14,514 bases of DNA from JBLNBQ01 sp050260095 (GTDB lineage Bacteria; Bacillota; UBA5301; DYFA01): positions 1 through 14,514 of the forward strand of contig JBLNBQ010000099.1 in the NCBI GenBank assembly GCA_050260095.1, read 5' to 3'. Both the position numbers and the translations under genes were made by a program. This document shows positions 6,051 through 12,956 of the stretch, piece after piece. The notes under the pieces were generated by a model. The model ran no database searches, was not told the DNA's origin, and was given only the letters and a program-made list of their open reading frames with translations. The stretch's first letter is position 1; each line of letters starts with the position of its first letter.

Positions 6051-6170
6051 CTATTTCCGGTCTCCGCAGAGCATGTAGGCCCACCCGACAAGGACGATTG
6101 CCAGCAGGACCCACTCCGGGTACTTCTTCCACAGCCACCGCCAGAGGTCACGGTTATGCCGGTAGTACAT
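6051..6170 (-). CDS. 39-aa single-pass membrane peptide
   Basis: Starts at the ATG of MYYRHNRDLW with GGGAG about 10 nt upstream. The N-terminal 18 residues are basic and Trp-rich (RDLWRWLWKK). A single hydrophobic segment follows (about 19-34, EWVLLAIVLVGWAYML), and the tail CGDRK is short and polar. The charge pattern favours a cytoplasmic N-terminus only weakly, because both ends are basic. Size and layout fit a holin-like peptide, a small toxin of the type I class, or a membrane accessory peptide; nothing visible decides between these. It is the first gene of the short-gene run and lies 81 nt before the next one. A longer in-frame extension to 6257 exists but lacks a ribosome site and reads like non-coding sequence. 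Confidence 0.55.
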   Translation of the reverse strand: MYYRHNRDLWRWLWKKYPEWVLLAIVLVGWAYMLCGDRK

Positions 6171-6539
6171 CTTGTTTTCGCTCCCAGTGAAAATAACGAG
6201 AGCGGGTGGCGCCAGGTTCGATCCGACGCACCCCATTTGGATGTAAAGGTGCTTCAAAGCCTGCGGCTCTAGTGCTTAGACACGCTTTCACAAGCTAAAA
6301 TTCGCCCCGAAAGTGTCGGATTCTGTCCGGTTTTTTGGCGTTGGAATCAGCCAGCATGACGGCCAGTAGCCGTCGGCAGGAACTGCAGAGATCGGCCTTG
6401 GCTTTGTGGTTCGCATCCGGGCCGCGAAAGCGGATGGCGACCGCGGCCGGATGGCCGCAACACGAACACGCCTGGCCTGGCCGGGCAGCATTAACCGTGA
6501 TGGAATTTATCTGTCTTCACCACCCCTCGGAATGAACAT
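6171..6539. other. Gene-free 369-nt region between the membrane peptide and the tape measure gene
   Basis: I find no supported gene. The sequence contains a weak plus-strand terminator-like element (CGGA 6317-6320, TCCG 6326-6329, then six T at 6331-6336). It must also contain the promoter of the short-gene operon if that operon is separate, but I could not identify convincing -35/-10 hexamers. A GGTTCGATCC string near 6213 resembles a tRNA T arm but does not fold as one. Confidence 0.4.
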
Positions 6540-6567
6540 GGGGCGCCCTCCACATGGAGAGCGCCCC
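6540..6567 (-). terminator. Hairpin downstream of the tape measure gene
   Basis: GGGGCGC (6540-6546) pairs with GCGCCCC (6561-6567). One mismatch and four more base pairs (CTCC/GGAG) close a 4-nt loop. It begins 9 nt after the tape measure stop on the minus strand. No real T tract follows, so it may be a terminator that does not rely on one, or a transcript-stabilising hairpin at the end of the operon. Confidence 0.45.
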
Positions 6568-6576
6568 TCTCGTTTA

Positions 6577-9500
6577 TCAACCGTTCTCAATCATCGCCTG
6601 AATCATGCCTCGTTGGATGGCCCTGATCACATCGTTCTTGGCGCCAAAGGCGTCGACAACCGCCTGCCGGACGGCGCCCGGATCGACCGAAGCACCGGCC
6701 CCAACGTTGACTGTCACGCCGCCGAGGTTCACGGTAGCGAGGTTGGTGCGGGTGGTGGCGGTGGCGAGGTGCGTTGACGGAATCGTCGGGATTAGGAACA
6801 TAGGCAGTGCCTTGGCGATTTCCGCCGCCAGAGGTCGCAGCGCCTCCGGCCCGTGCTTGACCATCGTCTCCTGGGAGTCTCCCACGATGGCGAGATGCGG
6901 CCGGTTTCCGGGAAAGTAGGCGCCCTCGCCATACTGAGGCACGCCGTTGAGATAGCTCTTGCCCTTGATCTGCCCGGAGAAGCCGTACTGCCTGGCCACC
7001 GTATCCGGGTCCTCACCCCGCACATAGACGGCCTGGTAGACATCCGCGCTGGTGTCACCCGTGGACGCCTCGGAGGTGCCCGTCGAAGCCGTCCCGCCCG
7101 GCGTTGGCACTGCGATGGAGCTTAAGAGGGCCTTGACCTGGCTGACGTAGTTCTCCCAGGGTGCCAGGAGCTTGGACATATCCTTGTTGAGGCTGTCCGC
7201 CATCTTCTGCAGTTCGTCGCCCTGGGCGTCCTTCATCTGCTCGAAGCCGTCCGTGAGGAGATCCTTCATGGCCTGGAAGTGGTCCTGAATAGACTGCTCC
7301 TCTTCCCGGTTGGCGTCCTGGGTCGTCCGCAGCCGGTCCTGCCAATACTGGATCTGGTCCTGGAGGTCCTCCTTGCGGCGGGCGCGCTCATCCTCCTGCT
7401 GGGCGTCGGCGAGGGCTTTCTGCGCCTCATCCATGCCCTTGATGCGCTCTTCCCAGGTGCCCTGGGCGGTGAGAACCTTCTCACGCTCGCCGGAATGCTG
7501 GAGGTCGGCGATCATCTGCCTGGCGTCCTGGATCTTCTTCAGCCGGTCCTCGGCGGCATACTGGCGTTCCAGGAGGTCAAGTTCCTGCTGCTTGCTGTCG
7601 ATGATTCGCTGAATGGCGTCCTCTTCAGCCTTGTGCCGGGCCTTGGTGGCGTCCAGGAGATCCTTCTCGGCCTTGTCCAGGGCCTTGAGTGCGTCCTGCT
7701 CGACCTTGGAGCGCCGGTCCGCCTCCTGCCTGGCTGCCGCGGTCTTGGCCTCGGAAGCGAGCCGGTAGGCGTCCACGTCCTGGCTGTACAGGGTCTGGTT
7801 AACCTGGTTCAGTTCCCGTTCAACCTGGGCGCGCTGGTCGGCAGACAGGCTGGCGTCCTGCAAAAGTGCCTGGTAGGCGTCCCGCTCCGCCTCAAGGGCC
7901 GGGCGGAGGGCGGTGAGGATCTTCTCCTTGATCTCCTTGACCTTGTTCGGGTCGGCCTTATCGCCTTTGGCTTCCTCGTCGATGAGCTGCTTCTGGAGGC
8001 TGGCCAGGGCCGGCGCAGCCGCAGCCGCCGCCCGTTCGTAGTTGTCCGCAATGGACTTCATCTTCTCGTCGAAGCCGGTCTGCTGGATGGTCTGGGCCAG
8101 GGTATTGATGCGGCCGATAATGTCCGCAAATTGCTTCTGCCCCTCTGCCCCGGGGAGTGCCAGAGTGAGGGGTAAGATGGATTCGAGAGCCGCTTTCTCT
8201 TGAGCCGGGGAGTACTTGTCACCGAACAGCTTCTTCTGCTGCTCGATGGCGTCCAGGGCCTTTTGGATCCTGTCCCTGATCTCCTGGGGCCCGATCCCGG
8301 CGAGGCGCACGTCAATGGCGGCGGCCTGGTCCGGGTTGGCGGCCAGGTAGTCGGCGAACTGCTGCTTGATGGCCTGGATGCGTTCCTTGATCACGGAGGG
8401 CGGAAGCGGTTCACCCTTGGCCTGAGCGATCTGCTCATCGTTCTGGAGGCTCCGCATGGCCTCCTGGAACTCGGCGGCGGTGATCTCCTTGGGCAGGACG
8501 ATATCGCGGAGGCGGATCAGGTCCCGATCCCGGCCCAACTTGGCGAGCTCCGCACCGTGGTCCTTGAGGATCTCCCGGACCTTTTCCAGGGTCTTGCGGA
8601 GGTTCTCAGGCGTCTTGTCCAGGGCCTGGAGGTCTTGGAGGTCTTCGAGGGCAGCGGACAGAGCGGCTGACATCTGACTGCTGCCAGATCCGAGCCCGTC
8701 ACCGGAGCCGCCGGGGGGCTGGCTCACCAAGGGCTTCACGTCCAATGGCGATTCCAAGGCTTTCACCTTGGCCCGCAGTGCTTCCAACTTTTCGAGAATG
8801 GCGGCTCGATCGGCCTCAAGTTGCAAACCTTGAAGTTCCCAATCCTGAAGATTCTGTTCCGAAATCTTGTCGCGGGAGGTCACCCCCACCAAAGCCCCAA
8901 GGAACTCCCCAAAGGATACCTTGTTCTTGACCCACTCCGGGTTCATGTTCTTCCGGGCCTCGATCTTGGAATCAATTTCTGACAGGGATTTCTGCGCTTG
9001 CATCTCTTCCAGAGCGAGCTGAGACTTGGCCGCCTTCAGCATAGCGTTCGCAAGTTCCTCATATTTGCCCTTGGCCGAGTCGAGTAGTTTTCCTTCCTCA
9101 TCAAACCAGGACCGCATTTGCGGCTGTAGTTCGATTAGCTGCCCCGTCACATCCTTAAGCTTCTGCTGGGCCCGTGTCTTCTCATCAGTCTTGAGGGTAT
9201 TATTGTCCAGGGCCGTGCGCAGTGCATCATACTGGCGGATCAAGTCTGACGTGGACACGGCCGTCTGCCTGGCCGCATCGGCCGTCGCCTTGGCAGCTAG
9301 TGTCATCCCGCCCATTGCCCCGACGGCCGCGGTGATGCCGGCCACAAGCCAACCGGTCGGCCCAAGCGCCAGATTCAGACCGACGACAGCTGCAGCCAGT
9401 GCGCCGAGCGCCGCCGCCAGCCCGAGGGCTCCTGTGGTGGCCATGACGATGCCGCGGGCCAGTGTCGGGTTGACCTGCACCCAATCCCCGATGATCTTCA

Positions 9501-10692
9501 TCAGGCCGGCCATGACGTTGGTAGTGCCCTGCACAGCTGGTGCGAGAGCCTTTCCGAGCGCCGCTTCGGCCTGAGTAGTGGTGGTCGCCAGCCGGGCTTG
9601 GGCGGCACTTAGGGTGTTTGCCATGGAAGCAGCACCGTTCATGTAGCCCTGGGACACCTGAACGATACCCAGGTACTTCGCCTGGGTCCGTTCTGCTTCA
9701 GTGAGCTGGTTCACGTTTTTCCCCATTGCCCGGGCACCGACTTCGAGGAGCATGGAGTAGTTCTCCGTCATGCCCGAGAGGTCACCAAGCCGGGACTGTT
9801 CCGTCTTGAAGCTCTGCGCCAGATTCGACACGGCCTGATCAAGCGAAAGGGTTTCTGCCCGACCCACAGATGCCCGGTTCTTGAAAATCTCCAGGAGCGT
9901 GGCCGCTTGGTCGATGTTGAGACCGGTCGTCAGCAGGTCTCTCATGGCTCCAATCGCAGTGTTCAGGGGCAGCAGTCCGTCCGCCGTCAGTGACCGGGCG
10001 GCCTCCTTGGCGGCCGACACGCTCTGCCCGTATGCGTTCGCCATGGCGGTCAGGCCGGCCATGGATCGCTGCTGAGCGGTGAAGGCGTCGACAGACTCGT
10101 CGACTACCTTCTTGACGGCGGCAAGAGGGACGCCCGCCGCGACTCCTACCGCCGCCATTTCGGTGGCGGTTTTTCGCAGCTCCTGTCGAGCATTGGCTTC
10201 CTGCTTGGTGATCTCCGTCTGCTGCTGCTCCGCTTGGCGGGTTGCAGCCACCTTCTGCTCCTCAGCCGCCTTATGCGCCGCAACGTCCAGGTTGCGAAGT
10301 TCCTGCTCAACCTGGTACTGCCGGCGCTTGACCTCCATGTACTGATCGTCGGAGAGCTTGACATCCTTCGCCATCTCGGCCAGGGCATCGCGCTGGGCTT
10401 CGACGGCCGGGCGTGTGAGCGCCACTAGCTGCTGCTTGATCTTGGCAGCGTCCACACCATTCCCTTGGGCCTGGGCTGTGACGAGTTGCTTTTGCAGCTC
10501 CTTCATCTGGTCGCCCAAGGCTGCGAATGTGCGCTGCCGTTCGGTCTCGATGGCCTGGAGGCGCTCTTTGAAGGAGTCCAGGGCGCCGGCGGCCACCGTT
10601 ACCTCCTTGGCGATGGTTTGGCCGGCCTGCTTGGCGCCCTCTGCAGTATTGTTGACTGCTTCTATGACTACCTTAACCTCTTCGGTTTCCAC
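6577..10692 (-). CDS. Phage tail tape measure protein (TMP)
   Basis: A 1371-aa protein that would set tail length and act in the tail lumen of a siphovirus- or myovirus-like tail. Long coiled coils fill residues 40-200 and 880-1180. A conserved TMP-type domain lies at about 205-400 (FTAQQRSMAGLTAMANAYGQ, LAQSFKTE, LTEAERTQAKYLGIVQ), followed by a glycine/alanine-rich hydrophobic stretch at 418-465. The C-terminus has the usual motif close to PHLAIVGDSQETMVKHGPEAL (about 1265-1285) and a Val/Gly-rich tail. Residues 67-160 and 899-995 are internal homologous copies. The GTG start overlaps the stop of the chaperone gene by 1 nt (TAGTG), with AAGGA about 11 nt upstream. At the usual scaling of roughly 1.5 angstrom per residue it would give a tail near 200 nm. 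It is the last gene of its operon: no distal tail protein, baseplate, fibre or lysis gene follows. Confidence 0.9.
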   Translation of the reverse strand: METEEVKVVIEAVNNTAEGAKQAGQTIAKEVTVAAGALDSFKERLQAIETERQRTFAALGDQMKELQKQLVTAQAQGNGVDAAKIKQQLVALTRPAVEAQRDALAEMAKDVKLSDDQYMEVKRRQYQVEQELRNLDVAAHKAAEEQKVAATRQAEQQQTEITKQEANARQELRKTATEMAAVGVAAGVPLAAVKKVVDESVDAFTAQQRSMAGLTAMANAYGQSVSAAKEAARSLTADGLLPLNTAIGAMRDLLTTGLNIDQAATLLEIFKNRASVGRAETLSLDQAVSNLAQSFKTEQSRLGDLSGMTENYSMLLEVGARAMGKNVNQLTEAERTQAKYLGIVQVSQGYMNGAASMANTLSAAQARLATTTTQAEAALGKALAPAVQGTTNVMAGLMKIIGDWVQVNPTLARGIVMATTGALGLAAALGALAAAVVGLNLALGPTGWLVAGITAAVGAMGGMTLAAKATADAARQTAVSTSDLIRQYDALRTALDNNTLKTDEKTRAQQKLKDVTGQLIELQPQMRSWFDEEGKLLDSAKGKYEELANAMLKAAKSQLALEEMQAQKSLSEIDSKIEARKNMNPEWVKNKVSFGEFLGALVGVTSRDKISEQNLQDWELQGLQLEADRAAILEKLEALRAKVKALESPLDVKPLVSQPPGGSGDGLGSGSSQMSAALSAALEDLQDLQALDKTPENLRKTLEKVREILKDHGAELAKLGRDRDLIRLRDIVLPKEITAAEFQEAMRSLQNDEQIAQAKGEPLPPSVIKERIQAIKQQFADYLAANPDQAAAIDVRLAGIGPQEIRDRIQKALDAIEQQKKLFGDKYSPAQEKAALESILPLTLALPGAEGQKQFADIIGRINTLAQTIQQTGFDEKMKSIADNYERAAAAAAPALASLQKQLIDEEAKGDKADPNKVKEIKEKILTALRPALEAERDAYQALLQDASLSADQRAQVERELNQVNQTLYSQDVDAYRLASEAKTAAARQEADRRSKVEQDALKALDKAEKDLLDATKARHKAEEDAIQRIIDSKQQELDLLERQYAAEDRLKKIQDARQMIADLQHSGEREKVLTAQGTWEERIKGMDEAQKALADAQQEDERARRKEDLQDQIQYWQDRLRTTQDANREEEQSIQDHFQAMKDLLTDGFEQMKDAQGDELQKMADSLNKDMSKLLAPWENYVSQVKALLSSIAVPTPGGTASTGTSEASTGDTSADVYQAVYVRGEDPDTVARQYGFSGQIKGKSYLNGVPQYGEGAYFPGNRPHLAIVGDSQETMVKHGPEALRPLAAEIAKALPMFLIPTIPSTHLATATTRTNLATVNLGGVTVNVGAGASVDPGAVRQAVVDAFGAKNDVIRAIQRGMIQAMIENG
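7717..8016 (-). repeat. Second copy of an internal tape measure repeat
   Basis: This segment encodes TMP residues 893-992. At the protein level it matches residues 61-160 (DNA 10213-10512). Shared landmarks are LQKQL, the A[KQ]G spacing, LTRPAVEAQRDA versus LRPALEAERDA, LSDDQ versus LSADQ, and the alternating VEQEL/VERELNQV heptads. The DNA is clearly diverged, so the duplication is old or was acquired separately. Confidence 0.6.
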
Positions 10693-11273
10693 TATTGCTC
10701 ACCGTCCTTCCGAGGGCGAAATTGGCCATCCGGGCCGAAATCCGCCATAGTAATGGGTCTGCCCTTGCTCTTGGGCTCGCTTTGTTCGTTGTTTTCGATC
10801 CCGAAATCCTTGGCGCGTCCCTGGGCCAGGGCCGAGATCTTGCGGATGGTCATGCCCATGAACTCGACCTCGGATCGCCCACACACTCCCATGACAAACC
10901 AGGCCGCCCACTCCCACGACCAGGGGCTGCCTCCCTTCTTCTCGGCTTTGCTGGTCGGGAAAAAGTTGGTCACGGCCTCAAGGACGGCGGTGCGCCATTC
11001 GTTGAGGTTTGCCCCGCTGCTCAAGGACTCCAGTTCAGGCACCGTCAGGGGACTGCGACCTTCGGCGTCCATAAGGCATGCACGGACAAACAAGAGCAGG
11101 TCGGTACCAACCTGCTCTGACTGTCCCATGCGTTGTGCGGCCGCCAGAACTTCGTCGAGGCCGCCATAGACATCTTCCAGGAACCTCCACCCTGCGATGC
11201 ACAGGTTTAGCGACCGCTCGCGGTCTAACTTCACCGGAACGCCCTCGGGGAACAGGTCGCTCAGGTTATTCAT
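10692..11273 (-). CDS. Tail assembly chaperone, G- and T-like parts in one frame
   Basis: A 193-aa protein directly upstream of the TMP gene, the usual place for tail assembly chaperones, which coat TMP while the tail is built. Residues 15-105 fit the first-part layout: SLNLCIAGWRFLEDVYGGLDEVL, a middle helix LLLFVRACLMDAEG, and LTVPELESL. Residues 117-155 (WSWEWAAWFVMGVCG then SEVEFMGMTIRKISAL) resemble the second part that many phages add by a -1 frameshift (gpT-type: Trp-rich helix, then G-x-S-x-x-x-F-x-x-M-T). Here both parts are in frame, joined by a Lys/Gly-rich linker. The tail after 160 is polar. The start is an ATG with GGAGG about 9 nt upstream, inside the last codons of the tape-measure fragment, so translation may be coupled. 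The assignment relies on position and architecture. Confidence 0.7.
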   Translation of the reverse strand: MNNLSDLFPEGVPVKLDRERSLNLCIAGWRFLEDVYGGLDEVLAAAQRMGQSEQVGTDLLLFVRACLMDAEGRSPLTVPELESLSSGANLNEWRTAVLEAVTNFFPTSKAEKKGGSPWSWEWAAWFVMGVCGRSEVEFMGMTIRKISALAQGRAKDFGIENNEQSEPKSKGRPITMADFGPDGQFRPRKDGEQ

Positions 11274-11571
11274 GCCCAGCGCCCTCCACGTGCCGATGCG
11301 CCGGGGCGCACACCTCGGCGGATATTGACGGTCGTTCCTCACCGTTCGGCAATGTGCCGAATTCACGGGCCAATGCGAGAATGCCAGCGTACTTGGCCTG
11401 ACTGCGTTCAAGACCAGTTAGTTGGCTGACCTGCTTTCCCATTTGACGCGCACCGGATTCCATGATCCGTGCCGCGTCTTCTGCCGTAACACTGAGGCCA
11501 TCCAAGATTCGGCTTTCGGTCTTGAAGCTCCGGGCCAACCTCTTAATCGTCAATTCAAAGACAGGCACCAC
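11266..11571 (-). CDS. Stand-alone tape measure fragment (possible remnant)
   Basis: A protein of about 101 aa. It opens with a GTG preceded by AGAGGAGAG with an 8-nt spacer; an alternative TTG at 11646 overlaps the TerS stop and adds 25 residues. Its core (LARSFKTESRILDGLS, then GARQMGKQVSQLT, ERSQAKYAGI) is about half identical to TMP residues 289-348 over 60 positions. The DNA is much more diverged, so it is not a recent copy. The last ~25 residues (from about TLPNGEE onward) do not resemble TMP. It ends in a TAA overlapping the ATG of the chaperone gene by 8 nt. It is either a leftover of another phage's tape measure after a deletion that removed the head and tail-tube genes, or a kept small TMP-domain protein. 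The open frame and ribosome site keep the second option alive. Confidence 0.55.
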   Translation of the reverse strand: MVPVFELTIKRLARSFKTESRILDGLSVTAEDAARIMESGARQMGKQVSQLTGLERSQAKYAGILALAREFGTLPNGEERPSISAEVCAPAHRHVEGAGHE

Positions 11572-11642
11572 TGCGGTCTCTCCTCTCATAAGGCTTGGTT
11601 TTACCTGCCGAAACACCGAGCTGAACGCCCTACCTCCGCTCG

Positions 11643-12380
11643 TCAAGCATCGTCATCGGTGACATCCCCGAGCATGGCTGCCAAAACTTCGGCGAGGCCC
11701 TTCTTGCTGGTCCCTTGGGCTGCCTGTTCCAACTCGTGCAGTTTGACCACCGCGGCGTCCCGCTTCGCCTGCGTCCTGGTGATAGCCTCGTGGATCTCGA
11801 TGATGCTATCATCAACCCGCCGGCGCTTGCGTTTGGCCTGTCGGTAGGTGCCGGACAATTCGCCGTCGCCTTCTTGCCGCACGTACTCCGCCTCGACCGT
11901 CATGAGTTCCTTGCGCTTGGCTTGCAACTTGGCGAGGCGCCGAGTCATGTCGATCAAACGGGCATCCCAGACTTGAATGCTTTGGCGAAGGCGCTCGATG
12001 GCTGTGAGCTCCTCCTGCTTCTCCAGCAGCCGCACGTCCTCGGGCGGCATGTGGTGCAAGAGTGGATTGCGGTGCTCCCCGGTCTTTGTCGCCTTTTCGT
12101 TTCCTGGGGGGCCGCCCGGACCGCCAGGATTCCCCTTCTTGAAACTGCCGGTGTTCGGCCCCGGAGGCGGCTTTCTGACCTGCCTACCACCGTTGGTTTT
12201 TGTGCCCTTGCCGGACGGTGGCGACTCACCGGCGGCTACTTGCTGCCCGATCCGACTCAGGTGCTTGTACAAGGTCTTACGAGATATTCCGAGGGCTTCC
12301 GCCATCTCGGTTCGGGGCATGTCTTGGTGCTCTCGCATCAACTGCCGAATTCGCTGTTGAATGTCCCCTCCTTCTGTCAC
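11643..12380 (-). CDS. Terminase small subunit-like protein (TerS)
   Basis: A 245-aa protein if read from the GTG at 12380. The N-terminal helix-turn-helix (residues 8-45, MPRTEMAEALGISRKTLYKH) is followed by a Gly/Pro/Lys-rich linker with GGPPGNEKATKTGEH (89-103), matching the GGxPGNxNAxxTG motif of many Bacillota TerS proteins. A helical region then carries ERLRQSIQVWDARLIDMTRRL (129-149) and HEAITRTQAKRDAAVVKLHELE (197-218), again typical of this family. TerS recognises cos/pac DNA and recruits the large terminase; no large subunit is in the window. A strong AGAAGGAGGGG lies inside the first codons, so the true start may be an ATT at 12362 (239 aa), with the GTG as alternative. Iteron-like CTGTCACC repeats overlap the start. 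It may equally act as a DNA-binding regulator. Confidence 0.7.
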   Translation of the reverse strand: MTEGGDIQQRIRQLMREHQDMPRTEMAEALGISRKTLYKHLSRIGQQVAAGESPPSGKGTKTNGGRQVRKPPPGPNTGSFKKGNPGGPGGPPGNEKATKTGEHRNPLLHHMPPEDVRLLEKQEELTAIERLRQSIQVWDARLIDMTRRLAKLQAKRKELMTVEAEYVRQEGDGELSGTYRQAKRKRRRVDDSIIEIHEAITRTQAKRDAAVVKLHELEQAAQGTSKKGLAEVLAAMLGDVTDDDA

Positions 12381-12432
12381 CTGTCACCATCCCTTTCGAC
12401 CTGTAACCTGTCACCCGGCATTACCTGTCACC
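12374..12432. repeat. CTGTCACC iteron-like direct repeats
   Basis: CTGTCACC occurs exactly at 12374, 12381, 12408 and 12425, with a one-mismatch copy CTGTAACC at 12401. Copies pair at 7-nt spacing (12374/12381 and 12401/12408); the two pairs are 27 nt apart and the last copy lies 17 nt further on. The cluster spans the stop of the 169-aa gene and the start of the TerS-like gene. Tandem binding sites of this kind fit an operator, a replication iteron set, or a pac/cos-type recognition site for the adjacent helix-turn-helix protein. Confidence 0.6.
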
Positions 12433-12920
12433 CGTCTCTCAACCTGATCCTTGACCTCGGCAAACGTGACGCCGGTTACGGCCTGCGCCTCGAGCATGGC
12501 TGCGTAGCCTGCTCGGAGCGCCATCACCCAGACCATAAGGAAGGGAGCACCACCATTTAGGCGGTTCATCACCTCAGCGTTGTAGATCCGGTCCAAGATG
12601 GCGTTGGTCGTCTCCATCTGCTTGCAGTGCGCCAGAACCCTGTCCGGCTCTCTCCGACAGTGGACCGGCGGCACTTGTTCCAGGGCAGCCAGGACATCCG
12701 AGTACAGCGATTCTGCCTCCTGCAACTGGACCTCCAGGTACTGAACGCCCGACTCCAGTTCCCGCCGTAGTCTACTAAGAGCCGGCGGCAAGTCACCCGG
12801 TGCTATCTCGGCCAGCGTCGCTCGGGCTTCTGCCACCACCTTGGCCGAGTAGCACCGCCGCTTTTGAATGGCTTTGAGCTGGCTGCGCACACGGCGAGCC
12901 ATCTCTTTCGCATAGTTCAT
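12411..12920 (-). CDS. Helical protein of unknown function (169 aa)
   Basis: Starts at the ATG of MNYAKEMARRVRSQL with GGGAG about 11 nt upstream; a GTG four codons earlier sits on top of the ribosome site and is less likely. The protein is nearly all helical: a basic N-terminus (KEMARRVRSQLKAIQKRR), then a coiled coil (about 50-90, SRLRRELESGVQYLEVQLQEAESLY), then a moderately hydrophobic stretch (PFLMVWVMALRAGYAAMLEAQAV, about 125-147) and a charged end. No family is recognised. It lies between the 298-aa gene and the TerS-like gene in one operon, and its stop is embedded in the CTGTCACC repeats. Virion, scaffold-like and regulatory roles are all open. Confidence 0.6.
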   Translation of the reverse strand: MNYAKEMARRVRSQLKAIQKRRCYSAKVVAEARATLAEIAPGDLPPALSRLRRELESGVQYLEVQLQEAESLYSDVLAALEQVPPVHCRREPDRVLAHCKQMETTNAILDRIYNAEVMNRLNGGAPFLMVWVMALRAGYAAMLEAQAVTGVTFAEVKDQVERRVTGNAG

Positions 12921-12956
12921 GGCCGCTACCACTCCCTTTCACGCTGGGGGCTCTCA

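Noticed and set aside
6200..6240. GGTTCGATCC string resembling a tRNA T arm or a tRNA-derived att site
   Set aside because: The five-base stem does not pair around the loop and no matching acceptor 5' strand, anticodon or D arm is found upstream.
6288..6491. Minus-strand open frame of 67 aa downstream of the tape measure
   Set aside because: No ribosome site, Arg/Pro-rich composition typical of chance frames, and no neighbour coupling.
7279..8175. Long plus-strand open frame (298 aa) opposite the tape measure gene
   Set aside because: It is a Leu/Gly/Val-rich antisense shadow of the coiled coil, with no ribosome site and no recognisable domain.
10950..10975. TTTTTCCC-type run in the chaperone gene as a -1 frameshift site
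   Set aside because: In the reading frame it is C TTT TTC CCG, not a proper slippery heptamer, and the T-like part is already in frame.
11274..11411. Upstream extension of the chaperone gene in the same frame
   Set aside because: It lies over the tape-measure fragment, has no similarity to chaperones, and the ATG at 11273 has a usable ribosome site.
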